From NCBI GenBank assembly GCA_000755425.1, contig BBMT01000003.1, forward strand, positions 62,001-126,000: a stretch of 64,000 nucleotides of DNA, in the 5' to 3' direction. Positions 38,705-49,111 of the stretch are shown piece by piece. Within the stretch, counting starts at the first letter, position 1. Each line of letters begins with the position of its first letter. Source of the stretch: Vibrio maritimus (GTDB lineage Bacteria > Pseudomonadota > Gammaproteobacteria > Enterobacterales > Vibrionaceae). A model generated the notes under the pieces. It had not been told where the DNA came from. It saw only the letters and a program-made list of their open reading frames with translations, and made no database searches. The position numbers and the translations under genes were made by a program.

Positions 38705-39796
38705 ATGAATCTAAACGTGAAACTAGGGTTGATGACATCGTTGGTTATGCCGCTCACTTTGGTGGCAGGGCAAGTACAGTCTCAAGATGTTGCTGAGCCT
38801 AAAGTCGACATCGCACCGATGATTGTCAACGGTACCAACGCATCCATCTCTGACTTCCCCTCCTTCGTTAGTCTATTCATCGATTCTTTGGAGTATGACG
38901 GTCGCTACTCAACGAGTGCTTACTGCGGAGGGACCCTGCTCGATAGCCGACACGTCATGACTGCGGGACATTGTCTATCCAGCTTTAACAGTTACGATGA
39001 AGGAGCTGTTCTGTTCACCAGTGCGGTAGTTGGGCTAGAGAACGAAAACGACTTTTTGAATGCTGAAAAGCAACGTGCTGACGCAGTATTTTTCCATCCA
39101 AATTTTGAAAATAATATTTCTAAGTTGCTTCCCAACGACATCGCCATTATTCGTTTGGAAAGTCCCGTATCTGGTGGAGGCAATGTTTCTCGAGCAACGT
39201 CGTCAGAGTCTACACAATATCGAAGTTCACTTGCTTCATTCGTCGCTTTAGGACACGGTGATGTGGAGACTGGAGTAAGTGGTACAAACATTCTACAGCG
39301 CGCAGACCTTTTTTGGGTCTCCAATGTCGTTTGTGCCAACAATTTTACCAACGGAAGCTTTCTCACTGACATGCAAATCTGCTTTAGTGGGTCAGTATCC
39401 TCTGAAACTGAACTCAAGGCGGGGACGTGCCAAGGGGACTCTGGCGGTCCTATTTACTGGAACGACAATGGAGTATTCAAGCAAGTAGGAATCACCAGTT
39501 TTGGCCCAGCAGAATGTGGCGATGCGAGATCTTCTGTGACAGCGGCATATACGGAAATTGCGGATTACGCAGACTGGATTGATAGTGTGTTGAATGGGCA
39601 GACTGCACCAACGGTAACTGTGACTGAGCAGAATCGTCTTGACTATCTAGAGTTGAACGGCCGTGTGATCTTTCAAGGTGGAAGCGTCAGTTCGGGCGGG
39701 GGTGACGGCGGCAGTGGTGGCGGTGGAGCTTGGTCATGGCTATTATCTGTAAGCCTTTTGGGCATAGCTTGGTTGCGCAGACGCGTTTTTGCTTGA
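38705..39796 (+). CDS. Secreted trypsin-like serine protease with GlyGly-CTERM
   Basis: This 363-residue relative of the preceding protease has a signal peptide (to about residue 27), a prodomain end at IVNGTNASISDF, His in MTAGHCL, Asp in PNDIAIIRL and Ser in CQGDSGGPIYW. The intact tail is a Gly-rich linker plus WSWLLSVSLLGIAWLRRR, the GlyGly-CTERM sorting signal. His sits in TAGHC, not the usual TAAHC. The two genes share long identical stretches around the active Ser (VGITSFGPA-CGD) and probably arose by tandem duplication. Export by type II secretion is expected from the family. Confidence 0.88.
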   Translation: MNLNVKLGLMTSLVMPLTLVAGQVQSQDVAEPKVDIAPMIVNGTNASISDFPSFVSLFIDSLEYDGRYSTSAYCGGTLLDSRHVMTAGHCLSSFNSYDEGAVLFTSAVVGLENENDFLNAEKQRADAVFFHPNFENNISKLLPNDIAIIRLESPVSGGGNVSRATSSESTQYRSSLASFVALGHGDVETGVSGTNILQRADLFWVSNVVCANNFTNGSFLTDMQICFSGSVSSETELKAGTCQGDSGGPIYWNDNGVFKQVGITSFGPAECGDARSSVTAAYTEIADYADWIDSVLNGQTAPTVTVTEQNRLDYLELNGRVIFQGGSVSSGGGDGGSGGGGAWSWLLSVSLLGIAWLRRRVFA

Positions 39797-39799
39797 GAT

Positions 39800-39828
39800 A
39801 AAAAAAAGCGCTGCGAGTGCAGCGCTAT
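39800..39828. terminator. Intrinsic terminator at the end of fruBKA
   Basis: GCGCTGC and GCAGCGC form the stem around a four-base loop. On the minus strand it is followed by eight T residues, so it mainly ends the fru operon. It also lies directly after the plus-strand protease. Confidence 0.85.
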
Positions 39829-39873
39829 TCAAAATGCCTTATATAGGGGGCGGCATTGTTTAAATTTGTTGGC

Positions 39874-41610
39874 TCATTGAGCCGTAGCTAGCGTTTTCTC
39901 ATCAGAGCGACGTTTTAGGAACGCATAGGTAAAGCCAGTTACTGCAGTACCAGCCGCAATCGCTACTAGGTACATCAGTACTGGTGAGATTGCACCAGGA
40001 ATAAGCAGAACGAACAGACCGCCGTGAGGTGCCATTAGTTTCGCGCCGACTAGCATAGATAGTGCACCCGTTAACGCACCACCTATCATGCATGAAGGGA
40101 TAACGCGTACAGGATCTTTCGCCGCAAATGGAATCGCACCTTCAGAAATAAAGCACATACCGAGTACGAATGACGCTTTGCCTGCCTCACGCTCACCTGC
40201 TTCAAACTTATCTTTCGCTAGGTATGTCGCTAGACCCATACCAAGCGCAGGGACCATACCCGCTGCCATGATAGCTGCCATAGGTGCGTACGTTTGAGAA
40301 GCCAAAAGACCAACACCGAAGGTGTAAGCGGCTTTGTTTACTGGACCACCCAAATCGAAACACATCATTGCGCCTAGAAGTACGCCTAGTAGAACCGCAT
40401 TAGCGCTACCCATGTTGTTTAGGAAGTCAGTCAGACCAGCCATAATGCCAGATACTGGACCGCCAACGATGTAAATCATCACAAGGCCTGTGAATAAGCT
40501 TGCCACAAACGGAATGATTAAGATTGGTTTCAACGCTTCCATTGATTGTGGAAGACTGACTTTATCGGCAATCAGTTTCGCTGAGTAACCTGCTAGGAAA
40601 CCCGCTACAATACCACCGAGGAAGCCCGCGCCTGTAGAGCTTGCCAACATCCCACCAATAAGACCTGGGGCTAGACCTGGGCGGTCAGCAATAGAGAACG
40701 CAATGTAGCCAGCGAGTACTGGAATCATAAGAGCAAATGCACTGCCGCCACCAATGGTCATAAGTGCTGCTGCAAGTGTCCCTTCTTCTTTAAACGCTTC
40801 GATACCGAATACAAACGACAGCGCAATGATAAGACCACCGGCTACGACGACAGGTAGCATGTGAGATACACCGGTCATTAGGTGCTTATACACGCCTTTT
40901 TTCTCTTCGGCAGCACCAGACTGACTTGCACCAGTGGTATGTTTGTAAGGAGATGCGTCAACAAATGCTTTATTGATTTCTTGTTCCGTCTTTTTAAGAG
41001 CAAGGCCAGTACTGGTTTTGTACATAGGCTTACCGTCAAAACGATCCAGTGGAACCTCAATATCCGCTGCGATAATTACCAGATCGGCATCTGCGATTTC
41101 TTGCGTAGTCAGTTGGTTCTTTGCACCTACAGAGCCACGTGTCTCAACTTTAATGGTGTGACCCATGCGCTTAGCTTCGTCTTCAAGCGCTTCTGCCGCC
41201 ATGAAGGTGTGCGCCACGCCAGTAGGGCAGGCTGTGATAGCCACGATTTTTTTTGCGCTGCTTGATGTGTCTGCAGCCGCTGCAACTGCTACACCTTGCT
41301 CTAGTTCGGTCGCTTTTTCGATAGCATCAGCAAGGAATGCTTTTGGATCCGATGTGCACTCGGAGATGCTCGCTTGATAGACTTTTTTGCCTACGAAGCG
41401 CTGAGTATCTACTGGGGCGTTAGCAGCCACAACAATGATGTCAGACTCGTTGATTTGAGCTTCTGTCAGAGTTTGTGTTTCCACCACACTAGAATGGCAC
41501 TCGACATTCGCTTCGTGTCCAAGCGCTTTTGCAGCTTGGTCTAAAAGACCTGCGGCGATAATGCTGTTTGCTACGCCGCTAGGGCAAGCAGTAATAATTG
41601 AAATTTTCAT
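39874..41610 (-). CDS. fruA: PTS fructose transporter EIIB'BC
   Basis: FruA imports and phosphorylates fructose to fructose 1-phosphate. The N-terminus carries two IIB-like domains: TACPSGVANS (residues 6-15) and TACPTGVAHTFMAAEALEDEA with the phospho-Cys. A IIC membrane domain follows with about 8-10 segments (GLAPGLIGGMLASSTGAGFLGGIVAGFLAGY). The ATG at 41610 begins MKISIITACP; upstream in-frame ATGs are less likely. It is last in fruBKA, which is divergent from cra. The frame is intact. Confidence 0.92.
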   Translation of the reverse strand: MKISIITACPSGVANSIIAAGLLDQAAKALGHEANVECHSSVVETQTLTEAQINESDIIVVAANAPVDTQRFVGKKVYQASISECTSDPKAFLADAIEKATELEQGVAVAAAADTSSSAKKIVAITACPTGVAHTFMAAEALEDEAKRMGHTIKVETRGSVGAKNQLTTQEIADADLVIIAADIEVPLDRFDGKPMYKTSTGLALKKTEQEINKAFVDASPYKHTTGASQSGAAEEKKGVYKHLMTGVSHMLPVVVAGGLIIALSFVFGIEAFKEEGTLAAALMTIGGGSAFALMIPVLAGYIAFSIADRPGLAPGLIGGMLASSTGAGFLGGIVAGFLAGYSAKLIADKVSLPQSMEALKPILIIPFVASLFTGLVMIYIVGGPVSGIMAGLTDFLNNMGSANAVLLGVLLGAMMCFDLGGPVNKAAYTFGVGLLASQTYAPMAAIMAAGMVPALGMGLATYLAKDKFEAGEREAGKASFVLGMCFISEGAIPFAAKDPVRVIPSCMIGGALTGALSMLVGAKLMAPHGGLFVLLIPGAISPVLMYLVAIAAGTAVTGFTYAFLKRRSDEKTLATAQ

Positions 41611-41666
41611 AGGTTCGACCTTCGTGTCCATTTGCCACAAGAATCTAAGCCAAAGACTTAGGTAAA

Positions 41667-42614
41667 TTAGTGGCTAAGCTTTTGTAACTCTATTTTTTGT
41701 TGTAGGGATAAAACTTCTTCCACACTCGCAACACCGACGCCAACTTGGCTCACTGCTAGCGCAGATAAGGCGGTTGCAAAAGAAAGTAATTCTGTTTTCG
41801 GCTTAGATTGCATATGACCCCAACATAGTCCTGCAACGAGCGTGTCACCAGCACCAACGGTGCTCACAACTGACATTTTTGGTGGTTTTGCTTGTAGCCA
41901 TTCACCGTTTTCTAACCACAGCACACCTTCGGCACCCATTGACACCACGATGTTGGCAATGCCTTTGTCAGAAAGCGACTCGGCCGCTTCCAAACACTGC
42001 GCTTGTGTAGTGAGGTGACGACCAACAAACTGGGACAACTCTTCATCGTTGGGTTTGATTAGCCAAGGTTTTGAATCGAGTCCTTTCGCCAATGCGTCGC
42101 GGCTGCTGTCGAATAGGACGCGCTTACCGTTTTGCTGGAGATGTGCAATCCAAGTCGCACATTGCTCTGGTGTGATACCGCGTGGCAAACTGCCCGCGAA
42201 GACAAAGTAATCGTGCTCTGCCATGAGCTCATTGAGGGTCTGTTCAAATGCGGCGATAGCCTTCGCGTCCACTTCTACACCAGGGAAATTGATGTCACTC
42301 ACGTCGCCGCTTTGTTCAACCAGTTTGACGTTGATGCGAGTAGAGCCCGCTACGCGAACAAATTTGTCCTGCGCGCCCATCTCAGTAAACAGCTGGCAGA
42401 ACAGCTCTTGGTTATCGGTACCAAGAAAGCCAGTCACTGTGACTTTAGCGCCCAAGTCGCTAAGCACTTTGGCTACGTTTACGCCTTTCCCAGCTGCATG
42501 CAAAGAGCCTTGGTTCACTAGACTGACAGAACCTTTATTCAAAGTCTCTAGACTACCCGTGAGATCCAGTGCTGGATTGAGTGTGATGGTGACGACTTTA
42601 TTTGTAGTGGTCAT
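41667..42614 (-). CDS. fruK: 1-phosphofructokinase
   Basis: FruK phosphorylates fructose 1-phosphate to fructose 1,6-bisphosphate. This PfkB-family kinase of about 315 residues has ITLNPALDLTG at the start, GKGVNVAKVLSDLG in the substrate region and the anion-hole motif TVGAGDTLVAGLCWG near the C-terminus. The ATG at 42614 (MTTTNKVVTITLNP) is preferred over one at 42635 that overlaps fruB. It is translated between fruB and fruA with short gaps. Confidence 0.92.
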   Translation of the reverse strand: MTTTNKVVTITLNPALDLTGSLETLNKGSVSLVNQGSLHAAGKGVNVAKVLSDLGAKVTVTGFLGTDNQELFCQLFTEMGAQDKFVRVAGSTRINVKLVEQSGDVSDINFPGVEVDAKAIAAFEQTLNELMAEHDYFVFAGSLPRGITPEQCATWIAHLQQNGKRVLFDSSRDALAKGLDSKPWLIKPNDEELSQFVGRHLTTQAQCLEAAESLSDKGIANIVVSMGAEGVLWLENGEWLQAKPPKMSVVSTVGAGDTLVAGLCWGHMQSKPKTELLSFATALSALAVSQVGVGVASVEEVLSLQQKIELQKLSH

Positions 42615-42624
42615 AACAGATTCC

Positions 42625-43757
42625 TTAGCCTTCACCTAGACCCGATGCGATAGCTTTACCAATCGCCTCTAGTGCCTCTGCAGCATCTGCACCTTCAGCG
42701 CTAAACTGAAGCTCGTGGCCGTGTTTCACGCCAAGGGCGATAACTTTCATCAGGCTTTTCGCATTAACCGCTTTTCCGTCGCCATTTAGGTTAGACACCT
42801 TGATAGACGATTCGAATTTCTTCGCTTCAGCCACCAACATAGCGCCTGGACGAGCATGTAGGCCGTGAGCATTTTTGATTTTGAATACCGCTACATTGCC
42901 ATCTTCGCTGCTTGCCGCTTGAACGTCTTCGCCAGTGAAGAAACCAAGCACTTGCTCGGTAGGAAGTGACATCAGTTTGTCTTGTTCTTGCTTGAATACC
43001 AGTTCAGTAATTTTGTCTAGCATAGGCTGGTGTGCATTGTTGCAAGCGGCAAAAGCAATTAGCGCCTGCACTGGCGTACCGTCAAGTTCACATTGGTTAA
43101 TGGTGGAAACAAACGCCATACCAGTGCGCGTCACGGCCTTGTCGCTGCTCACTAGCCATAGGCCTTTGCCTAGGTGAGTCGGAGACTTGGTGACGAGATC
43201 AGCAACGAACTCTGCACCGGCACCGCCGGTGTTTTTCAAAAGGCCACCAGCAACCGCTGACATCTGAACCATGTCACTTGCTGGGAAGTTAAGTTGAATA
43301 AGAGACGCGTCGAAGTCAGCTTCTAGCTGAACGTCGCCATTAAGCAGAGCAATGATGTCTTTTTCGCTTTTCGCTTGCTTAAGTTTTTGCTCAACACCAT
43401 CAGCAGATAGGATCTTCGTAAGCTGTTTAAGAATACCTAGGTGCTCGTCGGATTTTGCAGCGATACCAATCGCAACATAAGCGACGTTGCCATCGCCCCA
43501 ATCTACGCCGTTAGGGAAGTGATGAACGGCAACGCCGGTTTGCTTAACCAGATCACGGGTATCAGTTGTGCCGTGTGGGATGCAATGCCATTGCCAAGAA
43601 ACGTTGAGTTTTGACCTTCGCGATTTAGCATGCCGTCAACGTAACCGTCTTGCACCAAACCTTTAGAGGTAAGGTCTGCGGCGATCGCTTTGATAGCGTT
43701 CAGTTTATTATCGGAGGATTGATTCAGTGTAATCGTGTTCGTGTCGAGTTGAAGCAT
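42625..43757 (-). CDS. fruB: PTS fructose EIIA-FPr fusion (one frame break)
   Basis: FruB carries the phosphate relay for fructose uptake. It has an N-terminal EIIA domain with its active His in IPHGTTDTRDL, a middle linker domain, and a C-terminal HPr-like domain with the active His in NAHGLHARPGAMLVAEAKKFES. Corrected length is about 377 residues. The frame breaks near 43582: ATTGCATCCCAC lacks one base, restoring GIAIPHG. It is first in fruBKA, starting 364 bases from cra with Cra-like sites between. Confidence 0.9.
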
Positions 43758-43784
43758 AGTTGCTCACCTGTTTAATTCTATTAA

Positions 43785-43796
43785 CGAACCGATTCA
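43785..43796. promoter_or_regulatory. Cra-type operator, weaker site
   Basis: CGAACCGATTCA differs by one base from the TGAACCGATTCA form at 44039. It lies 28 bases upstream of fruB. Confidence 0.5.
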
Positions 43797-43828
43797 CGTT
43801 GGCTTGATGCTTACTGCTTTAAGCTTAA

Positions 43829-43843
43829 CTGAATCGATTCAGC
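43829..43843. promoter_or_regulatory. Cra operator, near-consensus palindrome
   Basis: CTGAATCGATTCAG is a perfect 14-bp palindrome matching the known Cra/FruR consensus (TGAAWCGWTTCA-like). It lies about 75 bases upstream of fruB. Confidence 0.8.
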
Positions 43844-44014
43844 AAAAATCTCAAAAAAAGTCAGCAAGTCCTTTGCTGTTGTATTGGTGGCCGTTATTAC
43901 GTTGATATTGCTCGTAATGGTGCGCGATTTGCAGCTCAGATTTAGCGCCACTCTTGTCTAGGTTCACTGTCTGCCCACTATCATTATGGACCAAATCCTA
44001 AAACTGTGAACTTT

Positions 44015-44052
44015 GCTGAATCCTTTCAGCTTTTATACTGAACCGATTCAGC
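44015..44052. promoter_or_regulatory. Pair of Cra operators near cra
   Basis: GCTGAATCCTTTCAGC (44015-44030) and ACTGAACCGATTCAGC (44037-44052) both follow the Cra pattern. Their centres are 22 bases apart, on one face of the helix. They lie 70-107 bases before cra and suggest autoregulation. Confidence 0.75.
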
Positions 44053-44121
44053 TTATAATTCAAATCATCAGTTGGCTTGGGATTCATTTATATGATCCAT
44101 CGCACAGAAAAGGATCGAAAC

Positions 44122-45102
44122 ATGACACTTGACGAGATCGCCAAACTGGCCGGGGTATCGAAAACCACCGCCAGTTACGTTATCAATGGCAAAGCGCAAA
44201 AATACAGAATTTCAGAAAAGACTCAGCGCAAAGTCATGGCTGTGGTAGAGGAGCACAACTACCGACCGGATCACGCCGCATCATCGCTGCGTGCGGGACA
44301 GAGTCGCTCATTTGGTTTGATCATTCCAGATTTGGAGAACACCAGTTACGCCCGTATTGCCAAGTTGCTTGAGCAGAACTCTCGCAAGGCAGGGTTTCAA
44401 ATACTGATTGGCTGTTCAGATGATAACCCACAGACAGAGAAGCTGGTGGCTGATGCGCTGATTTCTCGTCGTATTGATGCGCTATTTGTTGCAAGCGCTA
44501 TAACCGATGCCAGTGAGTACTATCTGCCTATTCAGCAGCGCGGTACGCCAGTCATTGCAATAGACCGAAGTCTGGATGATGAACACTTTAGTTGCGTAAT
44601 TAGCGAAGATCATGGTGCGGCATATGAACTGACTCAATCGGTGTTGGATAGTAAGGTGAACACTGTTGGTTTGATTGGCGCCTTGCCAGAGTTGAGCATC
44701 TCTCGAGAGCGTCAATTGGGTTTTGAAACCGCAATAAAAGAAAAGCAGATCAAATCCGTTGTTGCGTATGGCGACCACTTTAATAGTGATGAAGGCAAGC
44801 GAGTTTTCATGGAGTGGATAGAGCAGGGCAACGTACCTGATGCCGTGGTTACTACCTCGTATACCTTACTTGAAGGTGTGCTCGATGTTTTGATTGATAA
44901 ACCGGATCTGATGGGGAAAGTGAAGATTGGGACCTTTGGTGATAATCGTCTACTCGATTTTCTGCCACTGCGCGTTAATTCGCTTCCGCAGCAATTTGAA
45001 CTTATCTGTGATAGTGCGCTTGAATTGGCACTCAATGCTTCGGCGAAGCGCTACAATCCGGGCGTTGAGTTAATCCCAAGGAAGATTAAGCTAAGAAATT
45101 AA
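44122..45102 (+). CDS. cra: Cra/FruR catabolite repressor-activator
   Basis: This LacI-family protein of about 326 residues senses fructose phosphates and controls fruBKA and central carbon genes. The helix-turn-helix is MTLDEIAKLAGVSKTTASYVINGKAQKYRIS, very close to E. coli Cra, followed by LRAGQSRSFGLIIPDLENTSYARIAKLLE. The ATG at 44122 matches the family start; earlier in-frame starts add an atypical extension. It is divergent from fruBKA, with at least three Cra-type palindromes between. Confidence 0.92.
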   Translation: MTLDEIAKLAGVSKTTASYVINGKAQKYRISEKTQRKVMAVVEEHNYRPDHAASSLRAGQSRSFGLIIPDLENTSYARIAKLLEQNSRKAGFQILIGCSDDNPQTEKLVADALISRRIDALFVASAITDASEYYLPIQQRGTPVIAIDRSLDDEHFSCVISEDHGAAYELTQSVLDSKVNTVGLIGALPELSISRERQLGFETAIKEKQIKSVVAYGDHFNSDEGKRVFMEWIEQGNVPDAVVTTSYTLLEGVLDVLIDKPDLMGKVKIGTFGDNRLLDFLPLRVNSLPQQFELICDSALELALNASAKRYNPGVELIPRKIKLRN

Positions 45103-45103
45103 C

Positions 45104-45130
45104 AAAAAAGGGAGCCAAAGCTCCCTTTCT
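45104..45130. terminator. Bidirectional intrinsic terminator
   Basis: AAAGGGAGC and GCTCCCTTT form the stem around a four-base loop. The T-tract is best on the minus strand, so it serves cra and the convergent small lipoprotein gene. Confidence 0.85.
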
Positions 45131-45148
45131 ATTATTCATTCGATATGA

Positions 45149-45328
45149 CTAAAGCTGCTGCGCGCAGTTGATATCACCTAATGCGGTACAAATCTCTTTC
45201 TCACGCTTTGCATCTTCTTGCATCTTGGTACCAATCTCTTGGTTATTGCGATTTTCATTCGATGGAGCGCAACCTGCTAGCACTGCTGCTAACGCTAGAC
45301 CCATTACCACTGCGATTTTCGAATTCAT
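45149..45328 (-). CDS. Small lipoprotein, 59 residues
   Basis: The ATG at 45328 is preceded by AGGGAG about seven bases upstream. The product begins MNSKIAVVMGLALAAVLAGC, a lipoprotein signal with the lipobox Cys at position 20. It then has a short charged region (QEIGTKMQEDAKREKEICTALG) with two more cysteines. It is likely an outer-membrane or periplasm-facing lipoprotein. No function is known, and it does not obviously belong with the beta-glucosidase gene upstream. Confidence 0.7.
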   Translation of the reverse strand: MNSKIAVVMGLALAAVLAGCAPSNENRNNQEIGTKMQEDAKREKEICTALGDINCAQQL

Positions 45329-45447
45329 CGTGAACTCCCTGTTAATTTTTTCATAAATTTAACACTGAAGGCGCCCCGAAACTAGAAGTTTATTGAATGT
45401 TTGGGCGCGACTGATGATTTCTTTACCAATTCAAAAACGAATGGGAA

Positions 45448-46892
<1,445 letters not shown>

Positions 46893-47058
46893 TCAATATA
46901 GACCTAGTATCCAGCTTAAATGGGAAGATAAAAAGAGCTGATTTTGCGAGATTAATTTCCCTAAAAGCAAGCTATACTACTTTTTTTAGGCGATTTTGGC
47001 ATTCATTAGTTATTATAAGGAAATAATATCATCAATAACTTCCCTGTATCTTAATCCT

Positions 47059-48813
47059 ATGAAAGATGAACGAGCACTGCATTACTACGAGAGGCTACTT
47101 GACCTCGGTACTAAACAATTAGTCTCCAAAGGCTCTGTCGCTGAAAGTGAGTATCACCTGCCGCTCTCTTCCGTGGCAGAAGTTTTGTTTACGACAACAC
47201 GGCATGCTAGAACCGTTTTGCAAGCACTCCAAACGCGAGGATGGCTAACTTGGACACCAAAAGTTGGCAGAAACCAACGCTCACATCTCATATTACATTT
47301 TGACCCTAAAACCCTTCGTCAGTTATTGGGAAGAGAGCTGATTGAGCAAGGTCATTATGAATCGGCATTCTCCATGCTGCATGGTGATCAAGAGCAGTTC
47401 TCACAGCTATTGCAACAAACTTCTGGCACCATGGTCCGGGAAGGTCAGCTTCATATTCAGCTTACTTATCAGCGTGCGTTTCAATCTATCCTGCCTCATA
47501 AACCGCTAAGAAATAGTGAGCGTTTTTTGGTTCGCCAGATTTATTCATGCTTGACGGCTTGCGACCATGAAGGGAACGTAACGCCACAACTTGCCCACCA
47601 TTGGGCGGCTAACGAAGACTATACCCAGTGGCGCTTTTACTTAAGGCCGAGATTAGAGTTTCATTCAGGCTTAGCGATCACCCCTGAAGCGGTTGCTCAG
47701 TTGTTCCTCAAGCTTAAGTTGCTGCCGGAATATGACTCGGAACTGGTTCATGTGAAGGCGGTAAACTTCGGACATCAAACGGTTACGTTTGAGTTAGATC
47801 GCCCAGACCGCGGGTTTGATGCCTTGATATCGGATTTACGCTATTCGATACAGCCACAAAAGCAACTTGATGGCTTGAAGGAGAGAGTGGTGGATGGCTC
47901 TGGCGCGTTTCGAGTCATTGAGCATTCAGATGAGCGGTTGAGGTTGGAAGCTAATGATCGGTTCTTCGATCTTCCTGCATTAACCGATACGGTTACGATT
48001 TGGCAGCTTGATAGAACACCAACCGAGCGCATAGAGCTTGAACATTCTCGGCCAGAAGGCAGCTCGATGACAAATGACTCGCCTAAGGAGTACGAGCAAA
48101 CACAAACTCGTATTGAGAACGGATGTCTGTATTTACTGATGAATGCCAATAGCGCTTCACTCTCTTTAAGCGCCTTGCAACGAGCATACCTTTGCAGTGT
48201 ACTCTCCCCACACTTGATATTAGAGAACCCAGAACTCAACCCACTCTCAAGAGCCTCGATTCCTGCCTATAACATTCTGCCAAGTTGGACCAAAGTCAAA
48301 CGTCGTGTCGCTGAAAGATTCACTCTCCCAGAAAGATTGAGCATAGCTGTGTATGACCATCAGGTGATACTAGATTGTGCTAATGGTATTCAGGCTCAGT
48401 TAGCTCTGTTGGGCGTTGAGTGTCGAATCAATGTATACACGCTTGAGACGCTGCAGTATAAAGCGAACGAAGGAAAGCTCACAGAAGACATCACTATTGC
48501 CAGCTTTATTGTTGATGACAATCTCCCTGTATCGGTATTCCGCTGGCTGTGCTCTGATGCGGTATTAAGGCAGGGGCTAGATGCTCCAGCCTTAAAATGG
48601 CTCGATACCCAGTTGACTGAAATTAGAGAGCAGCAAAGCCCTGGCAACTATATTAAGGAACTAGAGTCTGTTGCCACCAATCTACTGATAGAAAATAGGC
48701 TCTTGCCGTTGTTCCACCACAGGCAAACACTGCGCTGGGGTAGCGTACTGCAAGGTGTGAGAATAACCGATTGGTCATGGCCTGATTTTAGGAGTGTTTG
48801 GACAGATGAGTGA
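47059..48813 (+). CDS. SgrR-like regulator (HTH plus solute-binding domain)
   Basis: This protein of about 584 residues has an N-terminal winged helix typical of the SgrR N-terminal family (LPLSSVAEVLFTTTRHARTVLQALQTRGWLTWTPKVGRNQRSHL). A family-5 solute-binding-like domain follows (RAFQSILPHKPLRNSERFLVRQIYSCLT, HHWAANEDYTQWRFYLRPRLEFHSG). E. coli SgrR senses sugar-phosphate stress; here the divergent 6-phospho-beta-glucosidase gene is the natural candidate target. The ATG at 47059 is chosen; an upstream frame adds a low-complexity extension. Confidence 0.82.
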   Translation: MKDERALHYYERLLDLGTKQLVSKGSVAESEYHLPLSSVAEVLFTTTRHARTVLQALQTRGWLTWTPKVGRNQRSHLILHFDPKTLRQLLGRELIEQGHYESAFSMLHGDQEQFSQLLQQTSGTMVREGQLHIQLTYQRAFQSILPHKPLRNSERFLVRQIYSCLTACDHEGNVTPQLAHHWAANEDYTQWRFYLRPRLEFHSGLAITPEAVAQLFLKLKLLPEYDSELVHVKAVNFGHQTVTFELDRPDRGFDALISDLRYSIQPQKQLDGLKERVVDGSGAFRVIEHSDERLRLEANDRFFDLPALTDTVTIWQLDRTPTERIELEHSRPEGSSMTNDSPKEYEQTQTRIENGCLYLLMNANSASLSLSALQRAYLCSVLSPHLILENPELNPLSRASIPAYNILPSWTKVKRRVAERFTLPERLSIAVYDHQVILDCANGIQAQLALLGVECRINVYTLETLQYKANEGKLTEDITIASFIVDDNLPVSVFRWLCSDAVLRQGLDAPALKWLDTQLTEIREQQSPGNYIKELESVATNLLIENRLLPLFHHRQTLRWGSVLQGVRITDWSWPDFRSVWTDE

Positions 48814-48869
48814 TATCTGCCTTTTTCAAAGTAAATTAATCCAACATTGAATCCAGGTATTTTAAGTAA

Positions 48870-48900
48870 TAGCCCCAGCCAAAGTGCTGGGGCTTTTTTT
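48870..48900 (+). terminator. Intrinsic terminator after SgrR-like gene
   Basis: AGCCCCAGC and GCTGGGGCT form a perfect 9-bp stem with a six-base loop, followed by seven T residues. Confidence 0.88.
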
Positions 48901-49111
48901 GGCGAATTAAATCAATACTGTTTAGAGAAAATCACGCGACAGCCCGTCATTATTAGCATCATTCGATTTTGCAATATTACCTAATTCAACCTTTTCGAGT
49001 AAGTCGCATATTGTTCGCGCCGTCAGCTAGGGCGGGTATTTCATTATAGAGATCATTTAATAAGTCCTTGCTCTTGCCGACATCCTGTTCAAATTTTAAA
49101 GGCTAATTCTA

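Noticed and set aside
40882..41265. Long plus-strand frame opposite fruA (127 codons), and a similar one opposite aglE (14482-14847)
   Set aside because: Both are antisense to strongly conserved genes, have no ribosome-binding site and look like codon-bias shadows.
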